From: Paenibacillus tepidiphilus
GTDB taxonomy: Bacteria > Bacillota > Bacilli > Paenibacillales > Paenibacillaceae
Length of the DNA stretch: 61,791 nt
Direction of reading: 5' to 3'
NCBI RefSeq assembly: GCF_008635795.1
Contig: NZ_VWRQ01000031.1
Span: forward strand, 1-61,791
Part shown: one piece after another, positions 35,760-45,170 of the stretch
How positions within the stretch are numbered: position 1 is the first letter of the stretch
Layout of the letters: the number at the start of each line of letters is the position of its first letter
Program-made: the position numbers and the translations under genes
The notes under the pieces: generated by a model
Told to the model about the DNA's origin: nothing
The model's input: the letters and a program-made list of their open reading frames with translations, nothing else
Databases searched by the model: none

Positions 35760-35793
35760 AAAAAATAAATGAAGCTGCAAAGCTTCATTTATT
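35760..35793. terminator. Terminator of malR
   Basis: AATAAATGAAGCT/AGCTTCATTTATT, a perfect 13-bp stem with a GCAA loop, followed on the minus strand by a T run. Confidence 0.88.
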
Positions 35794-35806
35794 CCTGTTT
35801 CCACAA

Positions 35807-36844
35807 TCATTTCTTCCCGGGAGCGTACATGGATGACTCTCTAACGATCAACCGGTGGGGAATCACAAACCGATTCGTATATCCGTCATGGTTATCCGGC
35901 TTCTGAATGCTCTGGATCAGCACCTGGGAGGCCGTATAGCCAAGATGATAAATTCCGATGTCGATGCTGCTGATCGGCGGACTGGACAATTCGGATAGCG
36001 GGATGTTGTTAAAGCTGACAATCGCCAGGTCCTCGGGGACCTTATATTTCAGCTCATTTAATCCTCGCAGGACTCCGAAGGAGACCATGTCGTCGACAGC
36101 GACGAGTGCTGTAGGCCGGTTAGGGAGATTCATGAAGAATGACATCGCCCGGTATCCGCTGTCCTGCAGGAACTCGCCTTCCACAATCCATTCCGGCTTC
36201 ATTTCAAGCCCGCTGCTCTCCATCGCCATGCGGTATCCTGCGAGACGGTCGCGGGAAACGATAAGATTCGGCGGTCCGCTGACAAAGCCGATGCGCTCAT
36301 GGCCCATGGCGATCAGATGATTCGTTGCATCGAACGCAGCCTTAATATTGTCGTTGTCCACGGAAAGGATTTCCTCATAGCGGTCGCTTCGGCCGATCAG
36401 CACGAAGGGATAACCGCCGGCTTCCAGGAAATCGATCACAGCGTCGTCTTTACGCGAATACAGCAGAATGACGCCGTCCACACGGCGCCCCTTGAGCAGG
36501 CGGGATACCGCCTCAAGCTCTTCCCGTTCATTCGCGCCGGAGCTAATCAGCACATCATATCCGGAACGGCTGGACTGTGTGACAATCCCGCGGATTAACT
36601 CCATAAAGAACAGATTGGAGAAAAGTTCTTCTGCCGGTTTCGGAAGAATGATGCAGATGCTGTTGGTGGTCTTCGAAACGAGGCTCTTCGCCATCATGTT
36701 CGGCGTGTAGCCCATTTCTTCCATGATCCCTTTAACCTTGCGGGAAGTTTCTAGGCTAATTCTGGGATGGCCTGACAACACCCTGGATACTGTGGAGGGA
36801 GAAACTCCCGCTTTCTTGGCCACGTCCTTTATGGTAACTGTCAT
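35807..36844 (-). CDS. malR: LacI-family repressor of maltose metabolism (MalR-like)
   Basis: 345 residues. Residues 1-55 carry the LacI HTH and hinge: VTIKDVAKKAGVSPSTVSRVL, then RKVKGIMEEMGYTPNMMAKSL, which fits operators with a central CG. The rest is the periplasmic-binding-like sensor (VDGVILLYSRKDD, HERIGFVSGP, TALVAVDDMVSFGVLRGL). It sits in the middle of the maltose genes and is close in sequence style to Bacilli MalR, which is released by maltose or maltodextrins. An operator-like site lies between its own promoter and start, suggesting autorepression, and further sites lie before pgmB, the amylopullulanase and malE. The ligand is inferred from context. Confidence 0.9.
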   Translation of the reverse strand: MTVTIKDVAKKAGVSPSTVSRVLSGHPRISLETSRKVKGIMEEMGYTPNMMAKSLVSKTTNSICIILPKPAEELFSNLFFMELIRGIVTQSSRSGYDVLISSGANEREELEAVSRLLKGRRVDGVILLYSRKDDAVIDFLEAGGYPFVLIGRSDRYEEILSVDNDNIKAAFDATNHLIAMGHERIGFVSGPPNLIVSRDRLAGYRMAMESSGLEMKPEWIVEGEFLQDSGYRAMSFFMNLPNRPTALVAVDDMVSFGVLRGLNELKYKVPEDLAIVSFNNIPLSELSSPPISSIDIGIYHLGYTASQVLIQSIQKPDNHDGYTNRFVIPHRLIVRESSMYAPGKK

Positions 36845-36858
36845 AGAAACCTCCTAAT

Positions 36859-36911
36859 GGAACCGTTTGCTTTACAAAGTAATATTAATCGAAGAGCAGT
36901 TAATTGTAAAT
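36859..36911 (-). promoter_or_regulatory. malR promoter with overlapping downstream operator
   Basis: Minus strand: TTTACA (-35, 36911-36906), 18-bp spacer, TAATAT (-10, 36887-36882). The operator-like GCAAACGGTTCC (36870-36859) starts about 12 bases after the -10, just before the AGGAGG of malR, a position that blocks initiation. Sequence is seen directly; autoregulation is inferred. Confidence 0.6.
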
Positions 36912-37334
36912 AGTGAAACTGTTTTAAACCGCCAAATTCCTAATCTTTTCGCAACAAAAGAGAATAAAATGCAGCCGAATTTTTACATGCAAAACTAGAA
37001 TTCTCCAGTTAGCCGGATTTAAAGTAAGTTTGTGATATAGAAGCGGCGGACGAAATGCCATAGAATCGTGCAAACGTTTTTTTGTTGAAAACTGCACTAA
37101 TGACAAGCAGAACTTGTGAGCTTCTGTGCAATTCTATGCAAAAATATCTGAAGTGATGGCTGAAGATTGCGCTGAATTTTTCTCGGAAGAAAATAATTTT
37201 ACCCGTTGACAATTCTGAAAGGTCAGGATTAGTATGAGAACAAGAGTTTAAAAGCGCTTACATACGCCTGTTTAGGGGCTGTATTTCTGCCTGGGCAATT
37301 TCAAAGGTGGAACTGGCTACGGCCAGCCATTTTT
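36912..37334. promoter_or_regulatory. Intergenic control region upstream of the amylopullulanase
   Basis: No gene is visible in this AT-rich stretch. It contains a LacI-type site GCAAACGTTTTT at 37070-37081 and a sigma-A-like promoter TTGACA (37206-37211), 18-bp spacer, TAGTAT (37230-37235) reading toward the amylopullulanase. A weaker GAAACTGTTTTA lies at 36916-36927. Confidence 0.6.
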
Positions 37335-37346
37335 GCAAACGTTTGC
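37335..37346. promoter_or_regulatory. Perfect palindromic LacI-family operator before the amylopullulanase
   Basis: GCAAACGTTTGC, the most symmetrical of the sites in this window. It lies about 100 bases downstream of the promoter at 37206-37235 and 160 bases before the ATG, so it could act as a roadblock or loop with the site at 37070. Confidence 0.75.
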
Positions 37347-37509
37347 GCTAAGTTTTACTGAGATTTAGGGGATTGGAGGGGGTGAGCGTCTACTTTCTGG
37401 ATGAGGTGCAGGCAGCCCGAAGCGGCGGTATGCACGGGTTAAAGTGCACAGGCCGGCAGCAACGGATGGTTTCAACAAATCAAAACAGCGACAGGGAGGG
37501 CTTAAGCGG

Positions 37510-40500
37510 ATGAAATGGGCGTTATGGAGCAAGAAAGCATTTGCCATCAGCATGGTTATCGTAATGATATGCTCCTTCTTTACAGGTTACCCGGCAAAAA
37601 CGGCGGCGGCGGAAGCAACCAAGGTTGCGCTGGTGGGCAATTTGCAGACTGCATTTGGTAATGACAATAACTGGGATGAGAAATCCACAGTTACACAAAT
37701 GACATACAAGGATAATGGCACCTATGTATTTACCGGGACTTTACCGGCAGGTGTGTATGAATATAAGGTGGCTCTTAACGATGCATGGACTGAAAATTAT
37801 GGCATCGGGAACTACACCAATCCAAACGGGGTTGATAAGGGCGGTAATATTGTCCTTACCCTGGCCGAGGAAACTTCAGTAACGTTCTATTACAACGACA
37901 TAACGAAAAAAATTGCAGATTCAACATACTATCATCCGGTATCTCCGCTTCTGACAGGAACACTGCAGACGGAACTGGGCGAAGCTGCCGATTCATCGCC
38001 GCAGACGGCGCAAGCTCGCTTAAGCGACACGAATTTCGACAATGTATACGAGCACAAAGTGAATCTGCCGCAAGGCGACTATACTTACCAGATCTATATT
38101 CCGGGCACGACACCGGAGGCGGATAAGCTTTACCCCGAAACGGAGAAATCGCTCAGCCTTCCGGCGGATGTGGCAGTAACCTTCAGCTACAGCGCACTGG
38201 ATCACGGAGTGAATGCGGCCTTCAAGGTGCCCGTGCCAAAGCCTGAACCGGGAGAAGTCATTCCAGTGCCGGAAGGACATATGCGTATTCACTATCAGCG
38301 CACGGACGGGAACTATGAGAACCAGGGAGTGTGGATATGGGAAGGCGTACCTGCTGAAACCACGGGTTGGCCGTACGGCGCGATTGCCATTCCTGAGGGA
38401 CAAACGGACAGCTATGGGGCTTATGTTGACATCCAACTGAAGGAGCATGCGCAGAAAATATCGTTCCTGATCGTCAACAAGGTAACCGGCGAGAAGGACG
38501 GCGGCGACAAGCTGTATACGATTGGCACGCCGCAGACCAATGAGGTCTGGATCAAGACTGGCTCGGATAAGGTGACCCCTTATGAACCGGTAGAGCTGCC
38601 AGCCGACACGGTACGCATTCATTACAACAGAGCGGATGGAGATTACAGCTCTTATGGCGTGTGGCACTGGGGAGATGTTAACCAGCCGTCTGAGACGGCA
38701 GGGAAATGGCCGGAAGCCGCCACTGCGTTTCCGGAAGGTCAAGAGGACAGCTACGGCGCTTATGTGGATGTCCCGCTGACCAAGCAGGCCCAAAAAATCG
38801 GCTTTCTGATCGTCAATCGTTCAACCGGGGTGAAGGACGGCGAGAACAAAACCTTTTCCCTGCTGGACCGTTATAATCAGCTTTGGATTACTGAGAAGAA
38901 GGATGATGTTTACGTTTCTTCCTTTGGTGAGCTGCCGATAAGCCTGGCTTCAGCCGAGGTCATCTCCGCCACCGAGCTGCTGCTCGGGTTTACATTGACT
39001 GACGGACTGGAGACAGCGGCACTGAAAACCGGAATTACGGTGCTTGATGCAGACGGCAAGGCCATTGCGGTCAAGAGTGCGGCCATCAGCAGCGGCACAC
39101 AGGTGAAGGTCACAACCGAAGCCTTCAATCTGGATAAAACCCCGCTTAGTGTATCGTACTCCGGGCGGACCGTCTCTGCCGCTGGCGGATGGCGGATGAT
39201 TGATTCGCTTTATAACTATACGGGCGATGATCTCGGAGCCACCTACAATGCTGCAGATCATACGGCAGCGCTGAAGCTGTGGGCGCCGCTGGCCAGCACT
39301 GTAGTGGCCAATCTGTTCGACAAGGACGATGCTTCCGTGAAGGTCGGGCAAATCAGCCTGGCGAAGGGCGAGAAAGGCGTCTGGTCGGCTACGCTGCAGC
39401 CGTCCGATCTGAAGGAAGTGCCGGGTGCGGACGATGTGCGCGGCTACTATTATCAGTATGAAGTTACTAACAATGGCGAAACGAAGCAGGTGCTGGACCC
39501 TTACGCCAAATCAATGGCGGTGTTCACCGTCAATACAGAGGGTACAGCAGGTGCAGACGGGGATACAGTCGGCAAGGCGGCAATCGTCGACTTGAGCGCT
39601 ACCAACCCGGACAGCTTCACACATGCGGATATCGCCGGATACGAGAAGCGGGAGGATGCGGTGATTTATGAGGTGCATGTCCGCGACTTCACCTCCGATC
39701 CTTCTATTGAGAGCACGCTGGACGGAGAGCGCTGGGGCTCCTATGCCGCTTTTGCCAAGAAGCTCGACTATATTAAGTCGCTTGGCGTTACCCATATTCA
39801 GCTTCTTCCGGTAATGTCGTGGTATTATGGCGACGAGACGAAGATGGGTGAACGGGAAACCGAATACTCCGCACAAAACAATGAGTATAACTGGGGCTAT
39901 GACCCGCACAGTTATTTCTCGCCTGACGGTGCCTATTCGGAGAACCCGGCCGATCCGGAGCTGCGGATCAAGGAATTGAAGGGTCTGATTGATGCAGTCC
40001 ACGAGGCTGGTATGGGTGTAATCTTTGACGTTGTATACACTCATATGGCCAAGAAGGAATTCCTGAACGATATCGTTCCGAACTATTACTTCTTCCAGGA
40101 CGCGAACGGCAATTTCGTCGGCGGCTTCGGCAATAACCTGGCGACCAGCCACCAGATGGCCGAGAAGCTGATGATCGATTCCGTCAAATACTGGTTCAGC
40201 GAATACAAAATCGACGGTATGCGCTTTGACATGATGGGCGATGCCACCCAGGACGCAGTTCAAGCAGCCTACAATGCGGCTGCGGAAATTAATCCGGACG
40301 CGCTGTTCCTCGGCGAAGGCTGGGAGACCTTCAGCGGTGCCGCTTCCGATCCGGCCCTTACGGGTAAAGGGGCGGATCAGAAATGGATGGATAAGACCGA
40401 CGACGTCGGCGTCTTCTCCGATCAATTCCGCAACGAGCTGAAATCCGGCTTCGGCAGCGAAGGCCAGCCGCGCTTCCTGACAGGCGGCCCGCGTCAGATT

Positions 40501-43500
40501 TCTTACATGCTGGATCTGATTAAAGCCCAGCCGTCCAATGTTCCGGCCGATGATCCGGGCGACATTATTTCTTATATTGAAGCCCATGACAATCTGACGC
40601 TGCACGATGTTATCGCGCAGTCGATTAAGAAAGATCCGGCAATTGAAGCTAATGAGCTGGAGATTCAGCAGCGTATCCGTCTGGGCAACCTGCTGGTCAT
40701 GACTTCGCAGGGGACGCCGTTCATCCAGGCCGGCCAGGAATACGGCCGCACCAAGGAGTGGAAGGCGGCGGGAGTTCCCGAGCAGAAATATACCGATCTG
40801 GTTGACGAGAGCGGCCAATCCTTCGGCTATTTCATCCACGATTCCTATGATTCTTCGGATGCGGTTAACATGTTTGACTGGTCCAAGGTGACCGATCCGG
40901 CCAAGTATCCGGTACAGAATATGACCAAGGATTACACCGCAGGGCTGATTGAGCTGAGAAAATCTACAGATGCCTTCAGGCTGGGCGACAAGAGTCTTGC
41001 CGACAGCAATGTCACCCTGATTCAGGCGCCTGAAGTGAAGGATAGCGATCTGCTGCTTGGCTACAAGAATAAAGCCACGGATGGAACCGGACTTTATTAT
41101 GTATTTGTAAATGCGGACAGTGTAACCAGAACCCTGTCGTTGTCCGAGGATTTGACCGGCGGCACCGTGCTGGTGGATAACGATGAAGCTGGCATTCAGG
41201 CTATTCCTGCTGCGGACCAGAGCGGCTTCACGCTGACGGCTTCGGCAATTACGCTGGAACCGCTGACAGCGGTCGTCATTCAGCTCAATAGCGATGCCGC
41301 TGTGCTGACATCTCTGGAGGCTGACAGCGAAGGCTATGAGCTGGAAACCGGCAAGACGCACCGGACGGTGGTAACTGCACATTATGATGACGGCAGCAAG
41401 CGGACGGTCACGAACAGTGCGTCCTATGTTTCCGACAAGCCCGAAGTTGTGACGGTGAGCGCTAAAGGTGTGGTCAAGGCAGTTAAAGGCGGAAATGCCA
41501 ATATTACCATCAGCTACGGAGGCAAAACTGTAACCGTAGCGGTCAAGGTGAAACGTCCTGTACTGGACAACAAACGCTATGTCGAGTTTACGTTTATCCG
41601 TCCCGACCAGAATTATACCGACTGGAATATGTGGGTATGGTTAAGCGGTGCCAGCGACGGCCAGGTTGACCTGGACTCAGCCGAGGGCGGCAAGGTTACC
41701 GTTCTGCTCGAAGTGGATGAGACTGCCACTCAAATGGGGTTTGTGCTGAAGAAAGGCGCTGACTGGTTAACCGGCAAGCAGGATATTCAGGATGACCGTT
41801 TTATTCCGCTGCCTGCAGGCGAAAGGTATATCAAGGTTACAGTAACCAGCATGGTGCAGGAAATGGACATTACTCCTGGCATCACAGGACCGGTACTTGA
41901 AGAAGGTACAGTGCAGTTCTTGTACCGTGATCCGGAGCTGTTCCGGCTGGGCGATGTGTCTCCGATTACGGATATCAAGGTCAAGGTGGACGGAGTGGAA
42001 TATCCGATGACCTATGATCCGGAGCATGAATGGTTCAGCTATACTCTAGAGGGCTTGACTGAAGGCTCTCACAAGTACAGCTTTGTTGTCACGAAGGATG
42101 GAGAAACCAGTGAGATTACCGATCCGAAAAATACGGTAGACGGTGAATCTGTATTTGATTACCAAAATCCGGAAGTAACGCTTACGGCTTCAGTAAGCCC
42201 GGCGGCGGTAACTTCCAACGAAAATGCGGTGCTGGAAGTTCATGCCGCCTCTGAAGAAGAAGTTACGTACAAAGCGGCTTACCTGGATCTGAGCGAGCTG
42301 GGCGGCCCGTCCGCAGTCCCGCTGGATACAGAGCTGCTGAAACAGACAATAGCGGTTAAAGATGACGTTCCGGCAGGAATTAAAACTATTCCGTTTACCC
42401 TGGTAGACCAGTACGGCAACCGTCACAAGCAGCAGACAACGCTTGAGGTGAAGGCCAGAACCTATACAGGCGCGGAGCTTGATTTCGACTGGGATGAGGC
42501 GCGGATTTATTTTGCACTGACCGACCGTTTCAAAGACGGCGACGCCACTAACAATGAGAACGTGGACAAGACGCATCTTGAAGCCTATCACGGCGGGGAT
42601 TTCCGCGGTATGATCGACAGTCTTGATTATTTGAAGGAGCTTGGCATCAACACGCTCTGGATTACACCGGTTGTCGACAATATTGATTTCAACCAGGGCA
42701 CAAGCTTTGGCAAGCAATATGCCTACCATGGCTATTGGGCCAAGGATTTCACCCAGCTCGACGAGCATCTCGGCGACATGGAGACCTTCAAAGAGCTGAT
42801 CGAAAAGGCGCATGATCAAGGCATCAAAATCATGGTCGATGTCGTATTGAACCACACCGGCTATGGCCTCAAAGAAAGCGATACGGCTCCTGGCGTAACC
42901 GCTGAAGACAAGGCGCGCTTTGCGGATATGCTGCGGACAGGAAGCGTAGTGTCTGCCGACAAGGATGCCATTAAGGGTGAACTGAGCGGCCTCCCGGACT
43001 TCAAGACAGAAGACCCGGCGGTGCGCCAGCAGATCATTGAATGGCAGACCGGGTGGCTTGAGAATGCGCGGACAGACCGTGGAGATACCATTGATTATTT
43101 CCGCGTGGATACGGTCAAGCATGTAGAGAGCACTACCTGGAAAGCCTTCAAGAATGCACTGACCGAAATCGCTCCGGAGTTCAAGATGGTCGGCGAGTAT
43201 TTCGGCGGATCGGCCGACAACAACGGCGGCTATCTGCAGTCCGGCCAAATGGACAGTCTGCTTGATTTCGGCTTCAAGGAGCAGGCCAAGGCATTTGTGG
43301 GCGGAAGCATCGATGCCGTCGACGCTTACCTGCAGGAACGTGAAGCGAAGCTCGACAACACGAAGATGATGGCCCAGTTCCTGAGCAGCCATGACGAAGA
43401 TGGTTTCTTGACCTCGGAGACTGTAAACGGTGATAAAGGCAAGCTTAAAGCAGCTGCTGCACTGCAAATTACCGCCAAGGGCCAGCCAGTCATTTACTAT

Positions 43501-45087
43501 GGTGAAGAATTGGGACGTTCCGGCAAGAATGCCGGTGATATGTCCAAGGGCGAGTTTAGCGAGAACCGCTCCGACATGCCTTGGGATCAGCTGGAGGCTG
43601 AGGAGGCACTGCACGACCATTACCAGAAGCTGCTGAATATCCGTGCGAAATATTCCAAGGTATTCTCGAAGGGTGAACGCACGAAGCTGGCGGGCTCTGA
43701 TGAGACCGGCTACCTGGCATTTGACAAAGCGTATGCCGGAACGCATATCGTGACCGTCATCAATACGAAGGCGGAGAAGGTTAATGCGTCGATTCCTGTA
43801 CCGTATGCTGCCTACAGCATTGTGCAGGATGAGTACAACAACAAGCAGTACCGTGTGGGGCAGGATGGTACCGTCACCCTTGACCTGCCGGGCAGAGATG
43901 CCGGAGGAACCGTAATTCTGTCTGCCGTCTTCTATGACGGAGGGACAACTGCACCGGCTCCTGCACCGGCGCCGACAGCGCCTGCCGCTGCCCAGTCTAT
44001 CGGCAAAGATGTACTGTCTGCCGCCAAAGACGGCAAGGTAACAGTGAAGGTGGAGACAGGCAAGCATGCCGTACAGCTGCCGGTTGATGCCGCTGCCGTT
44101 ATGGGCACAAGCGTCCTGGAGCTGCAAATGGATGGACTGACCGTCACACTGCCGCATGAAGTGCTGGCCTCACTGCAGAAGCAGCTCACCTCCGCACAAG
44201 CGGATGGCGCATCCATTACCTTCACGGCTGCACCGCTGGAAGAAGCGGCGGTGAAGACGCTGCTGCAGTCGTTGAATAAGAACAATACGCAAGTAAATGC
44301 AGTATCGGGTGTATTTGACTTCCGTCTGCAAGTCACTCTGAAGGACGGTTCTACGGTTCCTGCGACTGCTTTTGCAGCACCGGTTACGCTGGCCTTCCAG
44401 GTGAGCGGAAGTCCGGACCGCGATTCTCTGGGTGTGTTCCATCTGGGAACCGGCGGAGTACTCGAATATGCCGGAGGTGCTCTGCAAGACAAGACCCTCA
44501 CGGCCCAGGTGTCACATTTCAGCCAATACGCGGCGCTTGAGGTTAATAAGACCTTCAAGGACATGCCGGCAACGCATTGGGCCTTCCAGGCGGTCAAATC
44601 GCTCAGCGCGAAGCAGATCGTTACAGGGATCAGTGCAGACGCCTTCAATCCCGGCGGCAATGTAACGCGCGCAGAATTTACCGCGCTGCTGGTTCGCGCC
44701 CTGGGGCTGCAAGGAACAGGGCAGAGTGCGTTCGCCGATGTAGCGGCGGGAGCCTGGTATGCCGCCGATGTGAATACGGCGGTCAGCCTGGGAATCGTGA
44801 ACGGACGCGGTACGAACAGCTTCGCACCGAATAGCACGATTACCCGCGAGGAGATGGCAGCTATGCTGATCCGCGCGCTGCAGGTCAAACAGGGACGTGA
44901 GCTGACAGCGGAAGCGGCAGCATCATTTGCCGATGCCGCCGATATCAGCGCATGGGCTGCGTCTTACGTCAATACCGCCTCCGGTCTCGGCCTGATTCAG
45001 GGCCGCGAAGCCGGCGGGTTCGCCCCGCAGGCCGCGATGACCCGCGCCGAAAGCGCGCAGGTGATCTACCGCTTGCTCGGCTTATAG
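37510..45087 (+). CDS. pulA: SLH-anchored bifunctional amylopullulanase (type I pullulanase + alpha-amylase)
   Basis: 2525 residues; ATG at 37510 with GGGAGG 10 bases upstream. Order: signal peptide (1-34); two X25-type pullulanase modules (KVALVGNLQTAFGNDNNWD and TGTLQTELGEAAD); two CBM41/PUD starch-binding modules (GHMRIHYQRTDGNYE, DTVRIHYNRADGDYS); CBM48-like module; GH13_14 pullulanase with YNWGYDP (793-799), nucleophile D907, acid/base E936, D1027; a bacterial Ig2-like domain; a third PUD module; a second E-set module; a second GH13 alpha-amylase-type domain with D1867, E1896, D1962; a Pro/Ala linker; an unrecognised domain; three SLH domains (about 2345-2525). It debranches starch and pullulan and cuts alpha-1,4 links at the cell surface, feeding MalEFG. 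Both active sites look intact. Confidence 0.95.
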   Translation: MKWALWSKKAFAISMVIVMICSFFTGYPAKTAAAEATKVALVGNLQTAFGNDNNWDEKSTVTQMTYKDNGTYVFTGTLPAGVYEYKVALNDAWTENYGIGNYTNPNGVDKGGNIVLTLAEETSVTFYYNDITKKIADSTYYHPVSPLLTGTLQTELGEAADSSPQTAQARLSDTNFDNVYEHKVNLPQGDYTYQIYIPGTTPEADKLYPETEKSLSLPADVAVTFSYSALDHGVNAAFKVPVPKPEPGEVIPVPEGHMRIHYQRTDGNYENQGVWIWEGVPAETTGWPYGAIAIPEGQTDSYGAYVDIQLKEHAQKISFLIVNKVTGEKDGGDKLYTIGTPQTNEVWIKTGSDKVTPYEPVELPADTVRIHYNRADGDYSSYGVWHWGDVNQPSETAGKWPEAATAFPEGQEDSYGAYVDVPLTKQAQKIGFLIVNRSTGVKDGENKTFSLLDRYNQLWITEKKDDVYVSSFGELPISLASAEVISATELLLGFTLTDGLETAALKTGITVLDADGKAIAVKSAAISSGTQVKVTTEAFNLDKTPLSVSYSGRTVSAAGGWRMIDSLYNYTGDDLGATYNAADHTAALKLWAPLASTVVANLFDKDDASVKVGQISLAKGEKGVWSATLQPSDLKEVPGADDVRGYYYQYEVTNNGETKQVLDPYAKSMAVFTVNTEGTAGADGDTVGKAAIVDLSATNPDSFTHADIAGYEKREDAVIYEVHVRDFTSDPSIESTLDGERWGSYAAFAKKLDYIKSLGVTHIQLLPVMSWYYGDETKMGERETEYSAQNNEYNWGYDPHSYFSPDGAYSENPADPELRIKELKGLIDAVHEAGMGVIFDVVYTHMAKKEFLNDIVPNYYFFQDANGNFVGGFGNNLATSHQMAEKLMIDSVKYWFSEYKIDGMRFDMMGDATQDAVQAAYNAAAEINPDALFLGEGWETFSGAASDPALTGKGADQKWMDKTDDVGVFSDQFRNELKSGFGSEGQPRFLTGGPRQISYMLDLIKAQPSNVPADDPGDIISYIEAHDNLTLHDVIAQSIKKDPAIEANELEIQQRIRLGNLLVMTSQGTPFIQAGQEYGRTKEWKAAGVPEQKYTDLVDESGQSFGYFIHDSYDSSDAVNMFDWSKVTDPAKYPVQNMTKDYTAGLIELRKSTDAFRLGDKSLADSNVTLIQAPEVKDSDLLLGYKNKATDGTGLYYVFVNADSVTRTLSLSEDLTGGTVLVDNDEAGIQAIPAADQSGFTLTASAITLEPLTAVVIQLNSDAAVLTSLEADSEGYELETGKTHRTVVTAHYDDGSKRTVTNSASYVSDKPEVVTVSAKGVVKAVKGGNANITISYGGKTVTVAVKVKRPVLDNKRYVEFTFIRPDQNYTDWNMWVWLSGASDGQVDLDSAEGGKVTVLLEVDETATQMGFVLKKGADWLTGKQDIQDDRFIPLPAGERYIKVTVTSMVQEMDITPGITGPVLEEGTVQFLYRDPELFRLGDVSPITDIKVKVDGVEYPMTYDPEHEWFSYTLEGLTEGSHKYSFVVTKDGETSEITDPKNTVDGESVFDYQNPEVTLTASVSPAAVTSNENAVLEVHAASEEEVTYKAAYLDLSELGGPSAVPLDTELLKQTIAVKDDVPAGIKTIPFTLVDQYGNRHKQQTTLEVKARTYTGAELDFDWDEARIYFALTDRFKDGDATNNENVDKTHLEAYHGGDFRGMIDSLDYLKELGINTLWITPVVDNIDFNQGTSFGKQYAYHGYWAKDFTQLDEHLGDMETFKELIEKAHDQGIKIMVDVVLNHTGYGLKESDTAPGVTAEDKARFADMLRTGSVVSADKDAIKGELSGLPDFKTEDPAVRQQIIEWQTGWLENARTDRGDTIDYFRVDTVKHVESTTWKAFKNALTEIAPEFKMVGEYFGGSADNNGGYLQSGQMDSLLDFGFKEQAKAFVGGSIDAVDAYLQEREAKLDNTKMMAQFLSSHDEDGFLTSETVNGDKGKLKAAAALQITAKGQPVIYYGEELGRSGKNAGDMSKGEFSENRSDMPWDQLEAEEALHDHYQKLLNIRAKYSKVFSKGERTKLAGSDETGYLAFDKAYAGTHIVTVINTKAEKVNASIPVPYAAYSIVQDEYNNKQYRVGQDGTVTLDLPGRDAGGTVILSAVFYDGGTTAPAPAPAPTAPAAAQSIGKDVLSAAKDGKVTVKVETGKHAVQLPVDAAAVMGTSVLELQMDGLTVTLPHEVLASLQKQLTSAQADGASITFTAAPLEEAAVKTLLQSLNKNNTQVNAVSGVFDFRLQVTLKDGSTVPATAFAAPVTLAFQVSGSPDRDSLGVFHLGTGGVLEYAGGALQDKTLTAQVSHFSQYAALEVNKTFKDMPATHWAFQAVKSLSAKQIVTGISADAFNPGGNVTRAEFTALLVRALGLQGTGQSAFADVAAGAWYAADVNTAVSLGIVNGRGTNSFAPNSTITREEMAAMLIRALQVKQGRELTAEAAASFADAADISAWAASYVNTASGLGLIQGREAGGFAPQAAMTRAESAQVIYRLLGL

Positions 45088-45128
45088 GGTTTGCTGTGAA
45101 TAGCAGCAAATAAGCAAATGCAATAAAC

Positions 45129-45160
45129 AAAGGCACTCTTCTTCGCGAAGAGTGCCTTTT
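45129..45160. terminator. Bidirectional terminator between the amylopullulanase and cyclomaltodextrinase genes
   Basis: AAAGGCACTCTTC/GAAGAGTGCCTTT, a perfect 13-bp stem with a TTCGC loop, T run on the plus strand and on the minus strand (from AAACAAAGG), serving two converging genes. Confidence 0.9.
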
Positions 45161-45170
45161 CGTTCTGCAG

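Noticed and set aside
39511..41382. 623-codon open frame antisense to the amylopullulanase
   Set aside because: It mirrors a strongly supported GH13 coding frame, has no ribosome binding site and resembles no family; long antisense frames arise from GC-biased codon use.
42190..44157. 655-codon antisense open frame over the second catalytic domain
   Set aside because: Same reason; it is opposite intact catalytic motifs and its translation is rich in Arg, His and Leu as expected of a shadow frame.
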